A stretch of 64,000 nucleotides of DNA from Arion vulgaris (taxonomy: Eukaryota; Mollusca; Gastropoda; Stylommatophora; Arionidae): NCBI GenBank assembly GCA_020796225.1, contig CM036755.1:66160049-66224048 (forward strand). The letters run 5' to 3'. Both the position numbers and the translations under genes were made by a program. This document shows positions 1 through 9,854 of this stretch, piece by piece. The notes under the pieces are model-generated. The model did no database searches and had not been told where the DNA came from. It was given only the letters and a program-made list of their open reading frames with translations. Numbering within the stretch: position 1 is the stretch's first letter; the number at the start of each line of letters is the position of its first letter.

Positions 1-90
1 TATATATATGTTACACTTGCATGTATGGGTGGTAGGCGTATATAGTCTAGTCTTACATCAGTGCCAGTATCAATTTCTTTTGAGCTAAGC

Positions 91-570
91 CATAGGTTCC
101 CAAACTTTTTCGGTCCAAAGCCCACTTTGCACGACATAAACTTTGTAACGCCCACACCACATTATAACAGTTTGTCAACGCCCCCGTCTTCTCTTCTCCC
201 CACACACACACACACACATATACATGCTGCATTTTCTCTTTGACATATAAAATTTATATATATATATATATATATATTTCTGTCATACATGGCCAATTTT
301 CAAATGATTATATACATGAAATAGAAAATTGATGAAAAAATGGATCATGTAAGACGGGCATAAGATGAAATAAAATGCAGAATTCAAATTTTAAATGATT
401 ATTCAATCGCAAAATGCACGAAAATAATTTATTTAAAAATATTTATTATTAATTTCTTCTTTAAAAAAAGCCACCGACCCCTCCCCTGAACGCCCCCATG
501 ATTATAACTCCCTTCTCCGCCAGAAGGCTTCAGCGCCGCTGGGGGTACACGTCCACTTTAGGAACCTATG
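91..570. mobile_element. hAT-type MITE (copy 1 of a two-copy family)
   Basis: The ends are inverted: the left end reads CATAGGTTCCCAAACT and the right end is its complement with two mismatches. The element is flanked by a perfect 8-bp duplication AGCTAAGC (83-90 and 571-578), the TSD size of hAT transposons. It has no transposase frame, so it is a non-autonomous derivative of 480 bp. The interior holds a TA microsatellite (about 256-277) and AT-rich DNA that also occurs, in the opposite orientation, in the element at 44147-44567. Mobilisation by a hAT transposase is inferred from the TIR and TSD. Confidence 0.85.
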
Positions 571-578
571 AGCTAAGC

Positions 579-955
579 TAATACACGATCTAATGGAACT
601 ACCTAGTGACACCACCATACATCTACTATCTTGCTAGCCTCAATAAGACTAGAAGACTGTGTTTGTATGATTTTAAATCACGACGTTTGGTGTCGTGTCG
701 CTGTGCCCAACATGACACGAACAAAAGCTTCCACGCACAGGCTTCACAACATAAGTAACTTGAAAAGCCTTCTGTGTATGTATTCTTTGCCAACTACGTA
801 TCTATTTTTTAATTATGCATGGTTCAATTCATTCTCCCGTGATATCTTTAAAAAAAAAAGTAACAGTGCAATGGATGATGACTCTCACTGTGTGCTCTCT
901 GCATTATTTGACTTGATTAATTCTTTCTTACTATATATGTTTATTTAGTGGTATG
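579..955. other. No gene recognised
   Basis: AT-rich DNA with one 105-codon open frame whose translation shows no domain, no signal peptide and no similarity to other frames here. I see no repeat copy elsewhere in the window. Confidence 0.5.
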
Positions 956-957
956 AT

Positions 958-1870
958 CATTATCACTGCACATGGAAGCAATTAGTACATAAGTGCTCCT
1001 ATCTCATCTTCAGTATGTCTCTCAGCTTGTGGCAAATAATGACACATGTTCTTTGTTGGTTTATTATTCTTCTTCTTTGACTACCAGTATTGTGCTCTTC
1101 TCTAATAATAATAAGTCATCTTGTATATACGTTACATAGGGTCTGCAAGCAATTCCCCCATACAGCTCTATCCTGGGCAACTCGCACAATCTTCTATGTG
1201 GAACTGAGACCGATATTTTTAACCTCTCTCAGCAAAGTTCGTTTCTGGGTGTCCTTAGGTCGTCCTATCTTTCTTCAACCCTTTGCATCCCACTTCAATG
1301 CCTGCTTTGAGATGTTTTGATCATTTCTTCTCAAGGTTTGTCAGGCATATCTCTCTCTATCTTCTCCTTCTTATAAAAAGTTGGTACTAGTGGTTGACCA
1401 GCCATTTATATGATTTCATCACTTCTCCTGAATTCGTTTCATTCTATGCTCATCTATTTTCAAATGCATTCAACTTGCTTTCTATATCTTTAGTCATTTT
1501 CCAACTCTCGCTGGCATATGTTAGGATTGATACAACATTTGAATTGAAATACGTAATTTAATTTTAATACTATATAACTTGCAGTTCCATATTTTATTTA
1601 GACTTTAAAATCTTTTCTATCTACACCACAATGACTTGGTATTCTTGCAGTCTGGTTAGGGTCGTAGATTCACCATCAACATCACTTGAATCATTTACAC
1701 GTCCTCTCTCTCCCTGAGCGTATTGAGTATATATATATATATCTATCCCTTGGCTACGTTTGAATTCATAGCGTACGGACGCAAGAAGAAGGAGACTGGA
1801 AAATATCCAGATTGCTCTACTTAAGACCCCGCACTGAGTACTTTCCGAGCGTGAATCGAGCACTGTACCT
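958..1870 (-). mobile_element. LINE tail L-C, split by an L-A insertion
   Basis: The two outer parts (about 958-1102 and 1611-1870) match consecutive parts of the L-C copy at 18110-18370. They include the 3' untranslated stretch with TCAGTATGTCTCTCAG and the C-terminal codons read as RGRVNDSSDVDGESTTLT on the minus strand. In the 18 kb copy these parts are contiguous; here they are separated by L-A, so L-C was present first. The coding part is a short decayed C-terminus, and no reverse transcriptase remains. Confidence 0.6.
1103..1610 (-). mobile_element. LINE tail L-A inserted in L-C
   Basis: Minus-strand LINE 3' end. The sequence aligns with the L-A copies at 20690-21290, 23596-24019 and 56780-57115. 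It begins (3' side) at an AATAATAATAAG run, which fits an ATT-type 3' tail, and it includes the stretch that was amplified into the 76-bp satellite at 25 kb (here single copy, about 1320-1400). The frame is broken by stops. The L-C sequence resumes on both sides with a TCTTCTCT/TCTTTTCT-like junction, a possible short TSD. Confidence 0.65.
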
Positions 1871-2160
1871 CATCACTATTGAGATCTTCAATTTAGACAG
1901 TCTGCACATCTGAAATAGATACTGTTGAATAGTTTGGATAGAAGTATAAAAGACTGATTATAAATGCATTGATGGCCCCGAAGGCGACATTATTCTGGCT
2001 AGCCATGCCATTTTGGCCCTGCGCCCATTATATTTTTCTATTTATTATTGTTGTTTGTTTTTCAAACAGCGGAATGCATCTCATGGATTATTTAGAAATT
2101 ATATTGTATAGTGCTGTATAATGGTATCCCATAGGTCTGTAAAGTAGGAAAATACAACAA
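1871..2160. other. No gene recognised
   Basis: AT-rich, without a supported open frame or a copy elsewhere in the window. Confidence 0.4.
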
Positions 2161-2164
2161 AAAT

Positions 2165-2575
2165 GTAATCGATTTATGAATCGTGGACCATAACACAAAC
2201 ATTAAAGAACAAAATTGAGGCTTTTGAAACGAGGTGTTACAGAGTTCTTAGAACATCCTGGACAGGGAAGAGAAAAAAAAACCAAAGACATCCAACCGTA
2301 CTTCCTTCCTTTCGTTCGCTTGAAATATTGTCTATACGTTCAATGTAACAATAAGGAATAGCAATATTATCAATATTTTTCACCAATAAATAACCATAGA
2401 CTCACAGAATTGAGTAAAATTACAAAAAGTTTGCAGCGTTCTATCATACATCTGTAATTTCCAGCCCCCTTTTCTGATCTAGATCAGGGAATCGCCGGTC
2501 AGTTGTCTGGCCTCGTTATCTAGAGTTGGCTGTGGCTGTAATGAAAGCGACGTTCCGCAAAGGGCATTAATTTAT
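2165..2575 (+). mobile_element. Broken L-B LINE tail
   Basis: Bases 2165-2290 match the L-B copy at 54370-54480 (the part coding for the ESWT.T...FE.RCYR.LRTSW type of motif). Bases about 2526-2570 match the extreme 3' coding end, which reads GCGACGTTCCGCAA as at 53300 and 43030. The middle is missing and is occupied by other dispersed repeats (2305-2450). All frames are interrupted. Confidence 0.55.
2305..2450. repeat. Two dispersed repeat fragments
   Basis: 2305-2345 (CCTTTCGTTCGCTTGAAATA and following) recurs at 11057-11110 and, diverged, at 30556-30610. 2346-2450 (AATAAGGAATAGCAATATTA and following, through a stretch ending ATTGAGTAAAAT) recurs at 52228-52335. Neither has a recognisable class; both look like pieces of longer dispersed elements. 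Confidence 0.6.
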
Positions 2576-2664
2576 TTATAGAATGAAAAAACACGACATC
2601 TGACCGATCTATAAGTCTTGTTACATCTCTAGCTACACCTTAGTAGCTATATTAGAGTAAATTC

Positions 2665-2899
2665 TTTTTCTTCGAACGCTCCATATCGACCACTTGTCAA
2701 CTATTCTGTGTGATTTGTATGTGATCTGAGCCTAAGAGCAATTGTACGTTGTGCCAGTTATGCAGCTTTCCTATTTCTGCGCTGCTTTTTATTTACTAGG
2801 GTAGCATCTCTAGTGCCTACATCAGTCGCCTCTTACAACATGCATTGTAGGTTGCAGCGGTAATATTCTGTGCTCCCCTTGCGAGGCACGGTACGGGCG
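2665..2899 (-). mobile_element. E2 short retroelement, with TSD
   Basis: A minus-strand copy of the E2 family: the GAA-type tail is at the left end, the GTCGTAAGAGGCGAC-type box (diverged) near 2830, and the head at the right. It is flanked by a perfect 11-bp duplication AGAGTAAATTC (2654-2664 and 2900-2910). Variable-length TSDs and a simple-repeat 3' end are the marks of a LINE-mobilised SINE. No coding capacity. Confidence 0.8.
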
Positions 2900-2910
2900 A
2901 GAGTAAATTC

Positions 2911-3295
2911 AATGAAAGAAATAAAGAGGCAATGAGTATTCAGGGTAAAACTAAATACCTAAATAAATGTTCCTGATGGGTCACGGTTTACATATCGAAG
3001 GGTCGGGTTTCAAAGAAACCCCTCACGGCCAAAACAAATAGACACGGATATATTCTGAGGTCGCTGAATATAAACGATTTCTTTAGCATGTGTTGAATAT
3101 GAGATAGCTGAAGTCTCGCTCGATATTACAGGGTGTTTGTCAAGTCTCACAGCACTTTATATGTAGAACAAATGTGAAAAACAAAGTACATGACGTCATA
3201 AAAAATGTTTTCCATAGTCAATTGTGCTGCATTATGCAGTGAATGACTGATGTCTGCTGGGGTAATTCTTTTCACTCAAACCATAATTGTGTTTT
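2911..3295. other. No gene recognised
   Basis: No supported frame. A CAGGGTGTTTGTCAAG stretch at 3130 resembles a mariner-type terminus, but I found no inverted partner, so it is not called as an element. Confidence 0.4.
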
Positions 3296-3306
3296 CAACT
3301 GAAGAA

Positions 3307-3560
3307 AGCGCCCGAGTGGTTACCAGGGCCCAAATTTGGGGTGTAAAGAATAGAACCACTGTTACCTGCCACGCATGTCGTAAGAGGCGACAAAGGAGGT
3401 TTGGCTGAAATCGGATGCACATGTCCTAAACGTGTAGAAGTCTATGCATTTAGGGACCTACCAAACCAATCTGCAACGTATACACGTTCTTGGCAAAGAT
3501 CAAACATATCACAAAGAGTGATTAAAATTGGTGGTAAAGAATGAAGGCAAAGAAGAAGAA
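3307..3560 (+). mobile_element. E1 short retroelement
   Basis: A full-length-looking E1. The head is CGCCCGAGTGGTTACC, the box GTCGTAAGAGGCGAC lies about 75 bases in, the body contains ATCACAAAGAGTGATTAAAA, and the end is a run of AAG repeats. The head looks like the D-arm side of a Ser/Leu-type tRNA (GAGTGGTTA), but a convincing B box is not visible. TSD not resolved because the tail runs into GAA-rich flank. Confidence 0.75.
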
Positions 3561-3654
3561 GAAGAAGACATACCTCTATTGTAGGCCTATATTACATATA
3601 TACGGTTATGTTAGCATTCATTTTACTCTTATTTACTTGATTGATGGATTGATA

Positions 3655-3690
3655 GGATCATCATCATTACACTTCGGTGATAAACATAAA
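3655..3690 (-). mobile_element. SINE-D 3'-end scrap
   Basis: Only the last ~36 bases of SINE-D are present (CATTACACTTCGGTGA, 3' side at left, next to a TTGATGGATTGAT tail). A severely 5'-truncated copy. Confidence 0.5.
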
Positions 3691-3797
3691 GAAGAAGAAG
3701 AGACAAACTATTTGTTTTTAGTATAAAAACGCCTTTTAGCTTGGCTCCTGGTAAAAAGGTGTCCAACCCAAAGCTACGTAGAGTGACGTTTGGTCCA

Positions 3798-3915
3798 CAA
3801 GTAGCTAGCCCCACCCTCAACCTCCTTAGTCACCTCTTACAACATGCGCGGCAGGTAACAGTGGTTCTATTCTTTACACCCCAAATTGGGCCCCAGTAAC
3901 CACTCGGGCGTAGAA
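3798..3915 (-). mobile_element. E3 head fragment
   Basis: The right end is the shared E head (complement of CGCCCGAGTGGTTACTGGGG) with the TTAGTCACCTCTTACAACATG form of the box. The part to the left of the box (GTAGCTAGCCCCACCCTCAA) is specific to the E3 body seen at 43900-43950. The rest of E3 is missing. Confidence 0.6.
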
Positions 3916-4150
3916 CCTTCTGAGTTTCTCTATAGATTTTGCTACATTCTAAATGTTGACACAAGAACATCAGACAACAATTACGCATTCATTTGTTGCC
4001 ATGATCTGAAGGTTATTGTAGTCACAAGATATATATTTTTGAAAATGTTCCAAATTGATCTATTTGTATAGGATAATTATAAGATATGTGTATTAATGTT
4101 GCACATGCAGGTGACACCGTGAAGGGAGACAGACATTCTACACATAATAT

Positions 4151-4511
4151 CATCATCATCAAATTGCTTGTTCTGAGCTCCACCCCAACAGTCCTCCGGA
4201 ATTTCTCTCTCTCATATGCCAGATGTCCTGCCTCTGCAGCCGTCATGTTCAAACCACCAGTTACATCCTGAATTCATCTTCTCCGTGGTCTTCCTCTTCT
4301 CTTTGCCGGTATGTCTCCTTCCATGATGGTCTTCTCTAGCCCTTCATGTCTTTTTATATGTCCAAAATATATAAATTTTCTCTTTCTTATTTGTAGCATC
4401 AGCCAGTTTTCTTTAATTTTGAGTTCTTTCTGGATAGATCTATTTGTTCTCTCCTCTGTCCAAGATATACGAAGGACTCTTCTGTAACACCTGTATTCAA
4501 AAGCACATCTA
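4151..4511 (-). mobile_element. L-B LINE tail, 5'-truncated, with TSD
   Basis: Minus-strand translation gives, with frameshifts, the LINE C-terminal motifs FEYRCYRRVLRISWTEE, then YFGHIKRHEGLEKTIMEG, then RGRPRRR and NMTAAEAGHLAYERE. These lie downstream of the reverse transcriptase core in RTE/CR1-like ORF2 proteins. The 3' end is a GAT-repeat tail (4151-4160). A perfect 11-bp TSD ACACATAATAT (4140-4150 and 4512-4522) proves an independent, 5'-truncated insertion. Confidence 0.85.
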
Positions 4512-4554
4512 ACACATAATATACTATTTGTTTATCCGGTGACTAGTCTTGCTT

Positions 4555-5170
4555 ATCATCATTATCAAATAGTTTGTCGTGAGCAGACCGTTGCCACCCT
4601 AACAGTCCTTCGAAATTTCTCTCCTTTATAGGCCATATATCTCACCTCTTCAGTCGTCATGCTCAAACCATCAGTTACACAATGATTGCATCTTCTCCGT
4701 GGTTTTCCTCTTCCCCTCTTTGCCGGAATGCCTCCTTCCATGATGGTCATCTTCAGCCCTTCTAATCTCTTTATATGTCCAAAATACTTCAATTTCTTAT
4801 TTGTAGCATCATCCTGTTGCTTTTGATCTGGATAGATCTATTTGTTATCTTCTCTGTCCATGATATACGGAGGCCTCTTCTACAGGGTGTTCAAGATAAT
4901 TGCAGCCCGTGAATGGAGCTAATCTGGCATATATGTATGGAAATGTGAAGGTTCAGTTATGACGTAGGTTGTGTGACGGTGTGTAATTGTAGTGCGGGAA
5001 GGGGCGATGAACAAATGTGACGTAGGACGAGCTGGTCAGAACCGGTTTAAATAGTAAATAAACACAACTCAATTTGTACCTGGCAACTTTCGAATTGTCA
5101 ATAGGGCTGCAATTATCTTGAACTGTATAACACTTATATTCAAAAGCACATAGATGTTTTTTTCCACTGG
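4555..5170 (-). mobile_element. L-B LINE tail carrying a mariner-type MITE
   Basis: A second L-B copy next to the first and in the same orientation. The frame at 4565-4792 reads YFGHIKRLEGLKMTIMEGG, RGRGKPRRR and SMTTEEVRYMAYKGEKFRRT. The part coding for FEYKCY follows after 5126, so L-B is interrupted by the MITE at 4883-5125. It is the same LINE lineage as 4151-4511 but a separate insertion. Confidence 0.75.
4883..5125. mobile_element. mariner/Tc1-type MITE
   Basis: A perfect 19-bp inverted repeat (TTCAAGATAATTGCAGCCC at 4890-4908, its complement at 5104-5122) closes a 243-bp element. It begins CAG, ends CTG, and is flanked by TA on both sides (4881-4882 and 5126-5127), as expected of the mariner/Tc1 superfamily. 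The left terminus has a few extra bases (CAGGGTG) compared with the right. No transposase frame. It sits inside an L-B LINE tail. Confidence 0.8.
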
Positions 5171-5199
5171 CTGATACGAGATGAAATATGCATCGGCAC

Positions 5200-5530
5200 A
5201 TGTAGCATAACCAGTGTTTGTTCTTCTTGTTTTCTAGTGTAATTCTGCTTACTTTAGTCAGCTAATTTGCACATCCATCTATTTAAAACCTATTTAATAT
5301 GTATGGGGGTGTCTTAATATATTCGGATTGATTCAGTGTTTTTACAAGCAGTTCAGGTCGAAGTAACTTGCGTTTTGTTTGAACGGGTCATGTCGTGCCA
5401 AAACTAGACCAAACATGGAGTCAATAATTCCTCTTGCATTGTGGGAACGACAAATTTTCCGTTTGCATTTCTGTGTGTCGTTTGGAAGGGGACGGTTGCA
5501 GAGGCATACATAATGAATGATGAGGTTGAT
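5200..5530. other. No gene recognised
   Basis: AT-rich; nothing identified before the tandem block starts. Confidence 0.4.
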
Positions 5531-5534
5531 TTTC

Positions 5535-6735
5535 CATGCGTCATTTGGGTTTTTATGTGTTCATATCGCAGGGGAAACATCATAGGCGTTTCGTTGGTGG
5601 TAATACTTGAGTAATGTTCGAGAATGTGAAATGTTTTTCTTATTCTTGGTACACCACTGCTACCATGTTGTAGCATTGGTGTTATGTATTTGCTTTACGC
5701 TTCTATGCGTCATTTGGGTTGTCATATAGCAAGTGAAACATAGGCGTATCTTTTGTGGCGATAATTATGGCAATGTTCGAGATTGTGAAATACTCTTATT
5801 CTGTCATCACATTGCTACCAGGTTGTATCCGTGGTCTTCTGTATGTGTCTTCCGCTTCCATGCGTCATTTAAGTTTTTGTGTGTTCATATCGCAGGGGAA
5901 ACATCATAGGAGTATCTTTGTTGGTAATAGTAATAAAGGGTTTTAAAGCCGAAGGATTGACTTCATTGCACCGGATTTACCCTACATGGCTCGGTCCATC
6001 TCCGCAAAAATTGGCACGCCACCTGGCGAGAGTATTGCACACAGCACGAACTCCGTAGTTCCAGCAACAACCCTAGGGGTCTCTGAAAAAAACTGCACTC
6101 GTGAACAGAACGACGCGGTTCGTATTCGAACCTACGACCTTCGACTAACAAGGCAAAGGGCGTCACCACTTAGCCACAGAGACCGCCGGTAACAGTAATA
6201 CTCGAGAATATGAAATCTTCTTTTCCTGTCGTCACATTGCTACCAGGTTATAGCCGTGGTCTTCTGTATTTTTCTTGCGCTTCCATGCGTCATTTGGGTT
6301 GTCGTATATTCATATCGCATGGGAAACATCATAGGTGTTTCGTTGGTGGTAATACTTATTGTAATAATTATTAAAATATTATTCACGCATTGTAAGAGTC
6401 TTTCCGAACAGAGGAGTTACAGTGCTGTGAATCCCACTCGCTGACCAGATTGAAGAGATAGGTGTCAATATTGGTGCAGCCCGAAAAGAACGACATACTA
6501 AATATGCAAAGAGATGGATTAATCAACATCGAACTGGCGTGTTGGGCCGCTGGATTTGTGGAGGCGGAGATCGGAGCACCTATGGACATGTCCGAAGTGC
6601 TATGATGATAGTCCTCATCTAACTGATAACTGATTGTAATGTTCGAGAATCAGAAATGCTCGATTTATTCTGTCGTCAAATTACTTCCAGGTTGTTTCCC
6701 ATTGTTGTAGTCTTCTGTATTTGTCTTGCTCTTCT
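5535..6735. repeat. ~165-bp tandem repeat, split by SINE-C
   Basis: A unit of about 157-168 bp containing GCGTCATTTGGGTT, then TTCATATCGCAGGGGAAACA, then ATGTTCGAGA, then ACATTGCTACCAGGTT. Unit starts are near 5537, 5705, 5862 and 6285, with a diverged half-unit at 6638-6735. The step from 5862 to 6285 is a normal unit plus the 252-bp SINE-C insertion. Short open frames here are accidental. Confidence 0.75.
5936..6187 (-). mobile_element. SINE-C, complete, inserted in a tandem repeat
   Basis: On the minus strand the tRNA-like head comes first (right end): A-box-like TGGCTAAGTGG and B-box-like GGTTCGAATAC, followed by a body with GAGTGCAGTTTTTTTCAGAG and the shared GCTACGGAGTTCGTGC-type core. 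The flanks carry a 13-bp duplication GGTAAYAGTAATA with one mismatch (5923-5935 and 6188-6200). RNA polymerase III transcription from the internal boxes is the known mode for tRNA-derived SINEs. Confidence 0.85.
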
Positions 6736-6869
6736 CGATGGGATTGAATTATGGATTATTGCATCATTTAGCAGGATGGTGTTTGTTTACGTAGGGATTA
6801 AAGCTCCCTTAAGCCGAAACACGCCCTCTTAATCTACGAACGTGCATTTTTTGTGGTTATATATTTTTT

Positions 6870-7100
6870 ATCCTGATATAGAAGCAATTGAGCTTTCAGC
6901 TCTTCGGCTCGGTGCCATTGACATCGTAACCCTTCGGTTCGGTACCACGAACACCGTAAATCTGGAGAACCTGTAACTCTTTCTGCCAGCCCACGGAGAA
7001 CTCGCACTCACAGGGAGCTTGTCCACCCTTCGTCCAACCCGCTGCAAACACGCTGGACAGGCGAGCTGTGGTTATATGAGAACGCGCAGGCCAACAAACA
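6870..7100 (-). mobile_element. SINE-F
   Basis: An inverted copy of the element at 53590-53805. The shared part includes CTTCGGCTCGGTGCC and CCCTTCGGTTCGGTACCA (left) and the GCCAGCCC tRNA-like side (right), but the A/B boxes are better preserved in the 53.6 kb copy. The two copies define the family. A 69-codon frame over it is not coding. Confidence 0.6.
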
Positions 7101-7284
7101 CACACAAATTAGAATGAACTCATTGTGAAGAATTAAAGTATTAGTTTTTTGTGCATGATTATAATTCATGATATGTTCATCTTTTACATGGTCTTCCTCT
7201 CGTTTTTCGTCCGATGTCCTACCGTAGAAGGCTTTATAGACAGTGCGATGTTAGGCGGATGTAGCTTCATTGTGACTCTTGTCC

Positions 7285-7655
7285 TAAAGATACGTAACCA
7301 TCGGGATCTTTTTTCCAGAGATACCTGATTTCAGTGTAGGTGATATCAAGTTCCTAGTCCTATCAGAGACGGACGATAAAACTTTGGTCCCGTGTTCAAG
7401 TTTAGCACGTAAAAACTCTCGGCAGTTCACAATCGAAAATACCATTCTAATAATCCGCTGACCGGGTTAAATTTATTAGAAAGATTAAATAAAAATCTTA
7501 TAAAATATTTTCATCATCTTCTAAATTATACCTGGGACCCTCGCCCATGCTACGGAGTTCGTGTACTGTCGCTGAGATATCCCTGTGTAAGGTAACGATC
7601 GTCTCACACTTGGTTACTCACCGAAGTGCAATGATGATTGTCACATCAATCAATT
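7285..7655 (+). mobile_element. SINE-D, 5'-incomplete
   Basis: A plus-strand copy. The order is AGAGACGGACGATAAAA, then GTTCAAGTTTAGCACGTAAA, the core GCTACGGAGTTCGTGTACTG, then TTACTCACCGAAGTGCAATG, and a tail ATCAATCAATTG. The tRNA-like head seen at 9385 is missing or too diverged. Confidence 0.7.
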
Positions 7656-7659
7656 GATG

Positions 7660-7984
7660 CGTATATGCGTATGTTTGCAGTAATGCTTGTATGTGATGGC
7701 GTGCGCACTATGTGTCGTCAACAGATAGCAGACAGCTAGAATTAGACGGCCGAAAGCCTCTGCAGGATTTCCACTAAATCCCCCCCATGAATGCAGGGAA
7801 TGATCAATAGCTCTCCCAGTGAAAGGAGAGAGAATTTCGATCACAGAATGGGGAATTTTCAAGGAAGAAAGCAGGAAGATTATAGAGTTTTAAAGGAGGC
7901 AGGGAGTGAAGAGAAGACTAGTAAGAGAACTGAGGAGGAATATTTTGAAAGAGTTATTGTAAAGGAACCCGTTTTCATACCTTG
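7660..7984. other. No gene recognised
   Basis: Two overlapping 64-70 codon frames on opposite strands, neither with a recognisable motif. Confidence 0.4.
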
Positions 7985-8095
7985 AGGTCTATTGGGTAAT
8001 ACAGTGTTAGACCCGTATTTTTCATTGACCACCTGTACACGATGTGTGATGTGGTCAACATCACGTCGGCCAACTTTAAAACATGAGAACTAGAC
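7985..8095 (-). mobile_element. SINE-H tail fragment
   Basis: Matches the left (3') part of SINE-H at 39195-39290: GGGTAATACAGTGTTAGACC and TGGTCAACATCACGTCGGCC. The head is absent. Confidence 0.5.
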
Positions 8096-8159
8096 TAACA
8101 AATGAGAACTAGTCTGATAGAGTGAAAGATGATAACAAGTCGGAGAGGATAAAAAAATG

Positions 8160-8465
8160 ATTGATTCATTGATAGGACCATCATCATTGCACTTCGGTGA
8201 GTAACCATGTGTGCTCCGATCTCTTTCTTACACAGGAATATTTCAGTTGCTGTTTCACGAACTACATAGCCCCCGCTATGTTCCCCGATGTAATTTTGAA
8301 GATGGTGAAAATTTTATTTTAAATCTTTTCTAATGAATTGTTTCCCGGACAGCGGCTTTCCAGCCTGTTCTTCTCGATTTTGAACTGTTAAGGGTTCTTT
8401 TACGTGCTCAACTTGAACACTAGACAAACGCCGTATCGCCCGTCTCCGGAAAATTAAATTAAATT
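8160..8465 (-). mobile_element. SINE-D
   Basis: A minus-strand copy: 3' end at left (TTGATTCATTGATAGGACCA, CATTGCACTTCGGTGAGTAA), then the body through the CGTATCGCCCGTCTCCG stretch. Part of the core (GAACT..GTAGC) is altered to a GTTTCACGAACTACATAGC form. The tRNA head is missing. Confidence 0.7.
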
Positions 8466-9300
8466 AAAAAATTTTTTCTAATGAATTGTAAAAAAAAAAA
8501 AAATGAAAAGTGTTGAAATGCAGACAGGAAGACATTCCCCTCCTTACTAAATAAATAAATACATAGAAAAATATTATAAAAAAATGTATAACGAAAGTGA
8601 GTAAAGAAAACATAAGATGAATGGCAAATGAGAATAACAACAATATATTATATGAAATTGGCTTCTTGTAAAGATGAGAAAAAAATGCGTTTGACATGAA
8701 GACATGGCTTGTAATACGTTATATTATCAATAACTAGGATCTCATTGAATAAAATGTTTTTTTTTGTTGTCAGTAAGCGCAGACCTGGGACAGTTCTGGC
8801 GCCAAGACAGAGGAGGATATTCGGAGAAATATCAAAGCTTAAGATTTGCTGGAAGGGAAAAGAGGAAAGATTAGAGCCACAGAATGAGCGCCTGTCGAGG
8901 GCTGTAAAATTGAAGATAGTTTCACGCTGTTGCGACTGATTAGCTTACTATGCTCCAAGAGAGATGCTGTATGTTTGTTGATTGTTGTACTAGGAGATGG
9001 GATTTCATGTTGGAGATCGATGGTAGAGATTAACTTATTTCGTTGTCGAGGAATGGAATATGGGCTTCCAATTGGAAAGAAATTGAGGACGATGAAAGGG
9101 GGAGTTAACAGGGCCGTGCTGTATATTTTCTCAGTATTATGCAAGTCTTCGAAATGCCGCCCCTTAAATGTTTATTTCGTTAAAATAACCTTTATTTGTG
9201 ATTTTGATTCGCCGCTTACGCCGCCCCTTTATGGTACCGCCTGATGCGGCCGTATCTTTATATCATAGCGCTGCACGGCCCTGGGGGTTAAAATAATGTC
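8466..9300. other. No gene recognised
   Basis: Poly-A/T-rich at the left. Frames of 64-104 codons at 8745-9244 show no domain and no repeat relation inside the window. GCCGCCCCTT-type short motifs near 9155-9240 are duplicated only locally. If any single-copy host sequence exists in the first 10 kb it could be here, but nothing supports an exon. Confidence 0.35.
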
Positions 9301-9311
9301 ATCATCATATT

Positions 9312-9854
9312 GTGCCGTGCCGTTTGACGTAGGCGATCATGGATCTCTACAAATCTCTGTCCCTGGTGTTTGCTATCGTCTCGAGGGTCTCTGTGGCGTA
9401 AAGGTTAAGTTATCGTCTCTCGTGTCAAAGGTACCAGGTTCGCTCCCTCGTGGAGCTGTCTGGATATTTTTTGTAGGTGAGATCGGGTTCCTAGTCATAT
9501 CGGAGACGGACGATATAATGTAGGTACATTGTTCAATTTGAGAACGTAAAAGAACCCCTGGTAGTTCAAAATCGAGAAGTGATACCCGGGCAAAATTCAG
9601 TAGAAAAGATTAAAAATAAAATTCCTACATAAATATCTTTACCATCTTCAAAATTACATCGGGGACTCTCGCCGGTGCTACGGAGTTCATGCATTGCCGC
9701 TGAGATCTTTTGTGTAGGAAAGAGATCTGAACTCACATGGTTACTAACCAAAGTGCAATGATGATGGTACAATCAATCAATCAGATGTTGACACTCTTCC
9801 GTGCCATGTAGTCAGGCTGTCCAGCATTTTCTTTCTCTGTCTCTTCTCTCCTCG
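9312..9854. mobile_element. Dispersed repeat K, split by SINE-D
   Basis: Left part 9312-9384 (GTGCCGTGCCGTTTGACGTA, then GGCGATCATGGATCTC) and right part 9782-9854 (CAGATGTTGACACTCTTCCG, GTGCCATGTAGTCAGGCTGT) are contiguous in the copy at 58968-59110, which shows that SINE-D landed inside K. A third, partial copy is at 17080-17140. The class is unknown. Confidence 0.65.
9385..9781 (+). mobile_element. SINE-D, complete copy
   Basis: The best SINE-D here. The tRNA-like head has TGGCGTAAAGGTTAAG (A-box region) and AGGTTCGCTCCC (B-box region). Next come the GGAGACGGACGATATAA body, the core GCTACGGAGTTCATGC, and the 3' end ACCAAAGTGCAATGATGATGG with an AATCAATCAATCA tail. About 397 bp. It shares its core with SINE-C although heads and tails differ. 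Confidence 0.8.

Noticed and set aside
3121..3290. A second mariner-type element starting CAGGGTGTTTGTCAAG at 3130
   Set aside because: No inverted partner or TA-flanked right end was found within 1 kb.
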